This document shows positions 38,102 through 44,221 of a DNA stretch of 44,221 nucleotides, piece after piece. Each line of letters begins with the position of its first letter. Position 1 is the stretch's first letter. Below the pieces are notes generated by a model. It was not told the origin of the DNA. It made no database searches and worked only from the letters and a program-made list of their open reading frames with translations. The stretch covers positions 1-44,221 of the forward strand of contig JAFLUX010000014.1 in the NCBI GenBank assembly GCA_022508605.1. The letters are read 5' to 3'. Made by a program: the position numbers and the translations under genes. The DNA is from Bacteroidales bacterium (GTDB taxonomy: Bacteria; Bacteroidota; Bacteroidia; Bacteroidales; UBA932).

Positions 38102-40159
38102 ATGAAATTGTCAAAATTGTTTTATGCCCTCTGCCTTGCTGCGCTGCCGCTTTCCGCCGCGGCGCAGGTGCCGGACACCACCGGGATATACGGCGAGCGC
38201 CTCGACACTCTGGATGCGTCGGTGTTTTCGGCCAGGGGCAGCGGCAACTTCCTTTCCAAGGGCAAGGACATACGTACCGAGGTCATAACGGCTGCGGGGC
38301 TGTGCAAGATGGCCTGCTGCAACCTCGCGGAGAGCTTTGAAAATTCGGCCAGCGTGACGGTGGGATACAGCGATGCCGTCACCGGCGCAAGACAGATACG
38401 CCTGCTCGGCCAGAGCGGAATATACGTGCAGATGCTCGACGAGAACCGTCCGGTGATGCGCGGCCTTTCCGCCCCATGGGGCCTGAACTATGTGCCCTCG
38501 CAGTGGCTTGAAAGCATACAGGTAGCCAAGGGCGTCACCTCAGTCATCAACGGGGTGGAGTCCATGACCGGGCAGATAAACGTGGAACACCGCAAGCCCA
38601 CCGATGAAGTGCCCCTTTTTGTGCAGGCCTCAGTGATGAACGACACGAAGACGGATGTGAATCTCGCAAGCTCCCTTCAGCTCGACGAGGAAGGGAAGTG
38701 GAGCACGGTGATTCTTGCCCACGGAGACTTCGACGCCATGGGGATGGACAGCAACGGAGACAGTTTCGTGGACAGTCCCCTCGGCGGCATGGCAGGGCTT
38801 GCCAACCGCTGGCTCTATTACGATCCGAGCGGACTGCAGCTGCGTTTCGGGCTGAGCGGCACATATGACGGACGGAATTCCGGCCAGCAGCACGGCGGCA
38901 TGAATCCCTGGAAGGCCGACATCACCAACAAGGGCATAGACGCCTATGTGAAGCTCGGCGTCCCGCTCAATGAGGACAATACCCGCAACATCGCGGGCAT
39001 CATAGACCTGAACTACCAGGACGTGAACTCCATGTTCGGCAAGAATCCGTACATCGCCGACCAGCATTCGCTTTTCTTCAACCTGCTCTATCAGGACCAG
39101 CGTCTCGACGCCCACCATCTCACGCTCGGACTCAGCAACATGCTCGATGCCTACAGGGAATCCCTGACGCGAAAATACATGTTTCCGGGGGAGCAGCGCT
39201 CCGACACCTACATCTCTTCCCCGGTACTCAACGACCTCGGAGCCTTCGCCGAGTACACCTTCCGCGCGGAGGACAAGTTCTCCGCCATTACCAGCCTGCG
39301 TGCCGACTGGTATTACGGTTCCGGCATCCATGTCAGCCCCCGCCTCACCCTCAAGTGGACTCCGGAGGAGCACATAGTGCTGAGGGCCAACGGCGGCAGG
39401 GGACTTCGCTACAGCACGCCGCTCATAGACAACATCGGCGTCCTTTCCACGGGTAAGCTCCTGTCCGGAAATTTCATGGAGCATCCGCTCGAAGAATCCT
39501 GGACCTACGGGGGCAACGCCACATGGTATCTGCCTTTCGACGAGAGCGAAAAGACCTATCTGAGCTTCGACTACTTCGGCAGCACCTTCGTGAACCAGAT
39601 GCTGGTGGACTATACCGCAGACGCCATAGCTTTCTACGGACTCGGCCCTGACGACCATTCCTACACGCACAACTATCAGCTGGATTTCTCCTCGGAGCCT
39701 TTCCGCGGTTTCACCGTGACGCTTACCGGCCGTTATACCGACGCCCGCCAGAGCCTGCACTCCCAGGCGGATGACATAAGGCCCATGACGAGCCGCTACA
39801 AGGCCGTGCTGAATCTGCAGTATGCCACCAATCTCAACAAGTGGATTTTCGACTTCACGGCTTCTCTCAACGGCCCCTGCAAGGTCTGGGACTTCATGAA
39901 GGAGCTCGACCCCATGTACAGTGACGGATACACTCCTGCCTATCCCTTGCTCTATGCCCAGGTGACCAAGCGCTTCAAGGGCTTCGACATATACCTCGGC
40001 GGGGAGAATCTGACCGGATTCACGCAGCCCTCTCCCATCATCAGCGCCGACGCTCCCTGGACCACCGCATTCGATGCAAGCTGCATCTGGGGGCCTCTGA
40101 TGGGAGTCAGGGTGTATGCCGGAATAAGGATGACAATTTGGAAAACAGAAAAGATATGA
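38102..40159 (+). CDS. TonB-dependent receptor (probable metal-associated)
   Basis: Signal peptide; plug KMACCNLAESFENSASVTVGYSDAVTGARQIRLLGQSGIYVQMLDENRPVMRGLSAPWGLNYVPSQWLESIQVAKGVTSVINGVESMTGQINVEHRKP; long beta-barrel region. Confidence 0.93.
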   Translation: MKLSKLFYALCLAALPLSAAAQVPDTTGIYGERLDTLDASVFSARGSGNFLSKGKDIRTEVITAAGLCKMACCNLAESFENSASVTVGYSDAVTGARQIRLLGQSGIYVQMLDENRPVMRGLSAPWGLNYVPSQWLESIQVAKGVTSVINGVESMTGQINVEHRKPTDEVPLFVQASVMNDTKTDVNLASSLQLDEEGKWSTVILAHGDFDAMGMDSNGDSFVDSPLGGMAGLANRWLYYDPSGLQLRFGLSGTYDGRNSGQQHGGMNPWKADITNKGIDAYVKLGVPLNEDNTRNIAGIIDLNYQDVNSMFGKNPYIADQHSLFFNLLYQDQRLDAHHLTLGLSNMLDAYRESLTRKYMFPGEQRSDTYISSPVLNDLGAFAEYTFRAEDKFSAITSLRADWYYGSGIHVSPRLTLKWTPEEHIVLRANGGRGLRYSTPLIDNIGVLSTGKLLSGNFMEHPLEESWTYGGNATWYLPFDESEKTYLSFDYFGSTFVNQMLVDYTADAIAFYGLGPDDHSYTHNYQLDFSSEPFRGFTVTLTGRYTDARQSLHSQADDIRPMTSRYKAVLNLQYATNLNKWIFDFTASLNGPCKVWDFMKELDPMYSDGYTPAYPLLYAQVTKRFKGFDIYLGGENLTGFTQPSPIISADAPWTTAFDASCIWGPLMGVRVYAGIRMTIWKTEKI

Positions 40160-40410
40160 AACGTTTCATGATTTTGCTTGCATTCGTGCAAGTGGTGTTC
40201 GCGAGCAATCTGCATTGCGACAACTGCGCAAAGAAAGTAAAGGAGAACATCTCCTTCGAGAAGGGCGTGAAGGACCTGTCCGTGTCCGTGGAAGACAATA
40301 CGGTCACGGTGGTGTTCAACCCTTCCAAAACCGATACGCTCAAACTCAAGAAGGCCATCAACAAACTCGGATACAAAGCCGAAGTCGTTGAATACAAAAC
40401 CATAAAGTAA
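40156..40410 (+). CDS. Secreted heavy-metal-associated (HMA) domain protein
   Basis: MKRFMILLAFVQVVFASNLHCDNCAKKVKENISFEKGVKDLSVSVEDNTVTVVFNPSKTD: signal plus CxxC HMA fold; ATGA overlap with TonB receptor gene. Confidence 0.9.
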   Translation: MKRFMILLAFVQVVFASNLHCDNCAKKVKENISFEKGVKDLSVSVEDNTVTVVFNPSKTDTLKLKKAINKLGYKAEVVEYKTIK

Positions 40411-40411
40411 A

Positions 40412-42064
40412 GTGGAGGAAGAGCGCAAACTGAATTTTCTCGAAGAAATCATCGAGAACGACCTGAAGTCGGGCAAGGTGGACGGCATATTGACGCGCTT
40501 CCCCCCGGAACCCAACGGATATCTGCATCTGGGACACGCCAAGAGCCTCTGCATCAATTTCGGACTGGCGCAGAAATACGGCGGCGAGACCAACCTGCGC
40601 TACGATGACACTAACCCCACCAAAGAGGACACCGAATATGTGGAGTCCATCAAGGAGGACATCAAGTGGCTGGGTTTCCAGTGGGCCAGGGAGCTTTACG
40701 CATCCGACTATTTCGACCAGCTCTATGAGTGGGCCGAACAGCTTATAGAGCGCGGGCTTGCCTATGTGGACGACCAGACCCAGGAAGAAATCTCTAAGGG
40801 GCGCGGCACTGTGGAGACCCCCGGCACTGAAAGCCCGTGGAGAAACCGCAGCGTGGAAGAAAATCTGAGGATTTTCCGCGAGATGAAGGCGGGCAAGTAT
40901 GAAGACGGAGCTAAGGTGCTGAGAGCCAAGATAGACATGGCCCACCCCAACATGTTCTTCCGTGACCCCATACTGTACCGCATCAAGCATGCGGCGCATC
41001 ACCGCACGGGAGACAAGTGGTGCATCTATCCCATGTACGACTACACCCATGGGCAGTGCGACTCCATAGAACATATCACCCATTCCATCTGCACCCTCGA
41101 ATTCGATGTCCACAGACCCCTGTATGACTGGTTCATCGAGACCCTCGGCATATATCCGAGCCATCAGTACGAGTTCGCGCGGCTCAACCTCACCTACACG
41201 CTGATGAGCAAGCGCAAGCTGCTCGAACTGGTGCAGAAGGGACTTGTGGCGGGCTGGGACGACCCCCGCATGCCCACCCTGTGCGGAGTGCGCCGCCGCG
41301 GCTACACTCCGGAGGGCCTGAGACTATTCTGCGACAGGATAGGCGTGAGCAAGCGTGACCAGCTCATCGACATACAGTTGCTGGAGTGGTGCGTGAGGCA
41401 GGACCTGAACGCCCGTTCCAACCGTTATATGGTGGTGCAGGACCCTGTCCGTCTGACAATAGTGAACTATCCGGAGGACAAGGTGGAGTGGTTCGACTGT
41501 CCGCTCAACCCGGCAGAGCCTGACGGGCCCTGCCGCAAGGTGCCTTTCAGCCGCGAGCTGTATATAGAAAGGTCCGACTTCATGGAGGATGCGCCAAAGA
41601 AATTCTTCCGTCTCAAACCGGGCGGGGAGGTGCGCCTCAAGTACACCTATATCATAAAGTGCGAGGAAGTCGTCAAGGACGCTGACGGCAACGTGGTCGA
41701 ACTCAAGTGCAGCTATGACCCCGACACCCGTCCGGGAGGAGGCGAATGGCGTGCTGTGAAAGGAACCATACACTGGGTCGGCACCGGACACGCCAAAAAA
41801 CTGGAAATACGCAACTACGACCGTCTCTTTACCCTTGCCGACATGAGCCAGGTGCCGGAAGACAAGGACTATAAGGATTTCCTCAATCCGGAGTCCCTCG
41901 TGGTGACGGAGGGCTATTGCGAGCCTGCCCTGCTTGAGGACGCCTCCGGCATTGCGGTGCAGTTCGAGCGCTGCGGCTACTATGTGAAAGATGCCGACAG
42001 CACTTCGGAGAAGGCGGTTTATAACCGGACGGCCACGCTGAAGGATTCATACCGGCCCGAATGA
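40412..42064 (+). CDS. glnS: Glutamine--tRNA ligase
   Basis: ILTRFPPEPNGYLHLGHAKSLCINFGLA (HIGH), LRYDDTNPTKED, LTYTLMSKRKLLELV (KMSK), GWDDPRMPTLCGVRRRGYTPEGLR; GTG start. Confidence 0.97.
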   Translation: MEEERKLNFLEEIIENDLKSGKVDGILTRFPPEPNGYLHLGHAKSLCINFGLAQKYGGETNLRYDDTNPTKEDTEYVESIKEDIKWLGFQWARELYASDYFDQLYEWAEQLIERGLAYVDDQTQEEISKGRGTVETPGTESPWRNRSVEENLRIFREMKAGKYEDGAKVLRAKIDMAHPNMFFRDPILYRIKHAAHHRTGDKWCIYPMYDYTHGQCDSIEHITHSICTLEFDVHRPLYDWFIETLGIYPSHQYEFARLNLTYTLMSKRKLLELVQKGLVAGWDDPRMPTLCGVRRRGYTPEGLRLFCDRIGVSKRDQLIDIQLLEWCVRQDLNARSNRYMVVQDPVRLTIVNYPEDKVEWFDCPLNPAEPDGPCRKVPFSRELYIERSDFMEDAPKKFFRLKPGGEVRLKYTYIIKCEEVVKDADGNVVELKCSYDPDTRPGGGEWRAVKGTIHWVGTGHAKKLEIRNYDRLFTLADMSQVPEDKDYKDFLNPESLVVTEGYCEPALLEDASGIAVQFERCGYYVKDADSTSEKAVYNRTATLKDSYRPE

Positions 42065-43506
42065 ACGATTTCGTAGTCTCGATCATGCTTCTCGGGGCTC
42101 TCTCAAGCGGAGGGAGCCTGCCTTTCTGGGCAGTCTCCAACCAGGGAGGGCTGATGCCTGAGAGCAGCGGGGCTGCGGGAATAATCAGGGCGGCGAAGCC
42201 CTTTGCGGAGTCGGGCGATTTCCGCTGGAAGGCCGGGGCTTCGCTCGCCTTTGCCGCTCCATATTCTGTCGGGGATTACGGTATAGTGCCGGACGAACTT
42301 TATGCCGGCATGCGCTGGAAGTCCATAGGCGCGGATTTGGGCATGGTGCGCAGGGAAGCCGAATACATGGGGTCAGACCCCTCCCTCGGCTCGCTTTCCG
42401 TCACGGAGGGGCACATAGTGGAGAGCAACAATGCTCGCGCCATGCCGGGATACAGGCTTCTGCTCGACCGCTGGGCCATCCCTTTCACGGGCGGCCGTTT
42501 GCAGCTCTCCGGCTCCTGGGGCGACTATAAGACGCTCGACGAGCGCTACATGAACGGGGCCCTCGTGCATCGCCTGAGCGGATACCTGCGGTATGACGGC
42601 GGAAAGCACTTTTACGCGCAGCTCGGCATCGACCACTACGCCCAGTGGGGCGGAACCGGAATAGATGGAGTCTCCATGGACGTGAACTGGGGCAACTACT
42701 TCCGGGTGGCCACCGGGCGTCCGGCATCCGAGGGCGGCACCTTGAGCGACCGCATGAACGTGATAGGCTGCCACGGCGGTGCGGAGCAGCTGCGCATGGG
42801 CTGGAGGGAGAGCGCCTTTGCGGTGCATTTCCAGTACGAAAAGCCCTATGCCGACAAGTCCGGCATGCGCTTCAACAATATTCCGGACGGAGTGTACACC
42901 TTGGATTTCTCCCTTGCGGACAAGGATTCGTGGGTGAGCGACGCCCTGGTGGAATTCCATTACACAATGTGGCAGTCCGGCACCATTCACGACAAGGAAA
43001 CCGATGAGGACGGCAACCAGCTGAGCTGGTTCGAGGATCATACTCTCAACGTGTTCGGCGGAGACGACTACTTCAACAACAGCCGCTACAAGTCGGGCTG
43101 GACGCATTTCGGACGCAGCATATGCGCGCCGCTGTTTTTTGCGGCCCCTTACGGGGAGTATCCCGGCATAGTCAGCAACCGCTACAAGGCCCTGCACTTC
43201 GGGCTTTCCGGCAAGCTGTTCAGGAAGGCCCCGTATCGCCTGATGCTTACCGCGAGCGAGAACTACGGAACCTATCGGCGCCCTTTCATAAGTCCCTCTA
43301 CCTGGGATACGGGGTGGAACTGGTGGGAACCCAATACCATAGACAAAGGCCTGAAGCAGTTTTCGGCGGCCCTGAACGGCTATGTGCCCTTCCGCTTCGG
43401 GAAGAGGGTGTCGCTCGACCTGCTCTACGGCCTGTATGCCGATGCCGGACGCCTGCTTGAAGACAACTTCGGACTGACTGCCGGAGTTCGCATAAATATA
43501 GAATGA
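42061..43506 (+). CDS. Capsule assembly protein Wzi-family outer-membrane beta-barrel
   Basis: LPFWAVSNQGGLMPESS...GDFRWKAGASLAFA; strand-rich protein ending FGLTAGVRINIE; resembles the Bacteroidetes Wzi family. Confidence 0.8.
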   Translation: MNDFVVSIMLLGALSSGGSLPFWAVSNQGGLMPESSGAAGIIRAAKPFAESGDFRWKAGASLAFAAPYSVGDYGIVPDELYAGMRWKSIGADLGMVRREAEYMGSDPSLGSLSVTEGHIVESNNARAMPGYRLLLDRWAIPFTGGRLQLSGSWGDYKTLDERYMNGALVHRLSGYLRYDGGKHFYAQLGIDHYAQWGGTGIDGVSMDVNWGNYFRVATGRPASEGGTLSDRMNVIGCHGGAEQLRMGWRESAFAVHFQYEKPYADKSGMRFNNIPDGVYTLDFSLADKDSWVSDALVEFHYTMWQSGTIHDKETDEDGNQLSWFEDHTLNVFGGDDYFNNSRYKSGWTHFGRSICAPLFFAAPYGEYPGIVSNRYKALHFGLSGKLFRKAPYRLMLTASENYGTYRRPFISPSTWDTGWNWWEPNTIDKGLKQFSAALNGYVPFRFGKRVSLDLLYGLYADAGRLLEDNFGLTAGVRINIE

Positions 43507-44221
43507 TGATGGAACTGAGCCAAAGGGCAATGGATATGCCGAGTTCGCCGATACGGAAGCTCGCCCCCTATGCGGAGGCGGCGGTTCGCAACGGCGTGCA
43601 CGTGTATCATCTGAACATAGGCCAGCCCGATATCAAAACCCCGGAATGCGCCCTGGACGCCATACGCTCCATAGACCGCAAGATTCTGGAATACAGCCCG
43701 TCCGACGGATATCTGTCGCTGCGCACCAAGATGGTGAAGTATTATGCCGAGTACGGAATCTATCTGAGTCCGGACGAAATCATAATAACCACCGGAGGGT
43801 CGGAAGCCGTGCTTTTCGCGTTCCTGACCTGCCTCGGTCCGGGAGACGAAATCATAGTCACCGACCCGTTCTATGCCAATTATATGGCCTTTGCCATATC
43901 GGTGGGGGCGGTCATCAAGTCGGTCAAGACCACCATAGAGGACGGATTCAGGCTCCCTTCCGCAGAGGCTTTCGAGGAGCAGATAAGTCCGAGGACGAAA
44001 GCCATACTTATCTGCAATCCCAACAATCCTACGGGATATCTGTATACAGCCGCCGAGATGAACAGGCTGCGCGACATAGTGAAGAAGCACGGGCTTTTCC
44101 TGTTCAGCGACGAGGTGTACCGTGAATTTATCTATACCGGCATGCCCTATATCAGCGCATTCCACCTGGACGGGATATCGGAGAATGTGGTGCTGATAGA
44201 CTCCGTGTCGAAGCGCTATTC
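43503..44221 (+). CDS. Pyridoxal-phosphate aminotransferase class I/II (3' end outside window)
   Basis: Frame translated directly: MMMELSQRAMDMPSSPIRKLAPYAEAAVRNGVHVYHLNIGQPDIKTP...ILEYSPSDGYLSLRTKM...IIITTGGSEAVLFAF...ILICNPNNPTGYLY...DSVSKRYS. Absent from the ORF track because it has no stop in the window. Confidence 0.93.
   Translation, partial: MMMELSQRAMDMPSSPIRKLAPYAEAAVRNGVHVYHLNIGQPDIKTPECALDAIRSIDRKILEYSPSDGYLSLRTKMVKYYAEYGIYLSPDEIIITTGGSEAVLFAFLTCLGPGDEIIVTDPFYANYMAFAISVGAVIKSVKTTIEDGFRLPSAEAFEEQISPRTKAILICNPNNPTGYLYTAAEMNRLRDIVKKHGLFLFSDEVYREFIYTGMPYISAFHLDGISENVVLIDSVSKRY

Overview
GC-rich Bacteroidales-type chromosomal segment. The phylum call rests on TAnnTTTG promoter boxes, Bacteroidetes-type lipoproteins (BACON, LRR, DUF1573), UpxY, a TonB receptor paired with an HMA protein, and a Wzi-family protein. 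The coding content is dense, with many ATGA/GTGA stop-start overlaps, and falls into these blocks: (1) about 1-10.3 kb, a + strand cluster of secreted or surface proteins: a tandem-repeat protein (5' truncated by the window), two LRR lipoproteins (one with BACON domains), an S8 subtilisin-like lipoprotein, a DUF1573 protein and a small lipoprotein; (2) recA on the minus strand, divergent from rlmN - patatin/beta-barrel phospholipase - recX - rnhA - pdxA; (3) an exopolysaccharide/capsule block: Wza-type export lipoprotein, Wzc-type tyrosine kinase, CapD-like epimerase/dehydratase, UpxY/NusG-like antiterminator, rfbD-rfbA-rfbB; (4) a ROK regulator on the minus strand, divergent from a kinase-less membrane sensor - TrkH - RecD-like helicase - methyltransferase; (5) a DPP4-like S9 peptidase on the minus strand, divergent from a long gapless + strand run: ABC ATPase/permease, split 5'-nucleotidase (C-terminal domain gene before catalytic gene), yicC, TonB receptor, HMA metallochaperone, glnS, Wzi-like protein, aminotransferase (3' truncated). 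Most family content is recognisable. The least explained parts are the surface LRR/S8 cluster with its repeat protein, the repeated promoter architecture with possible leaderless starts, the minimal capsule locus lacking rmlC and glycosyltransferases, and the kinase-less sensor next to TrkH. No CRISPR array, tRNA, rRNA or transposase was found. All family names come from reading the translations; no database search was run.
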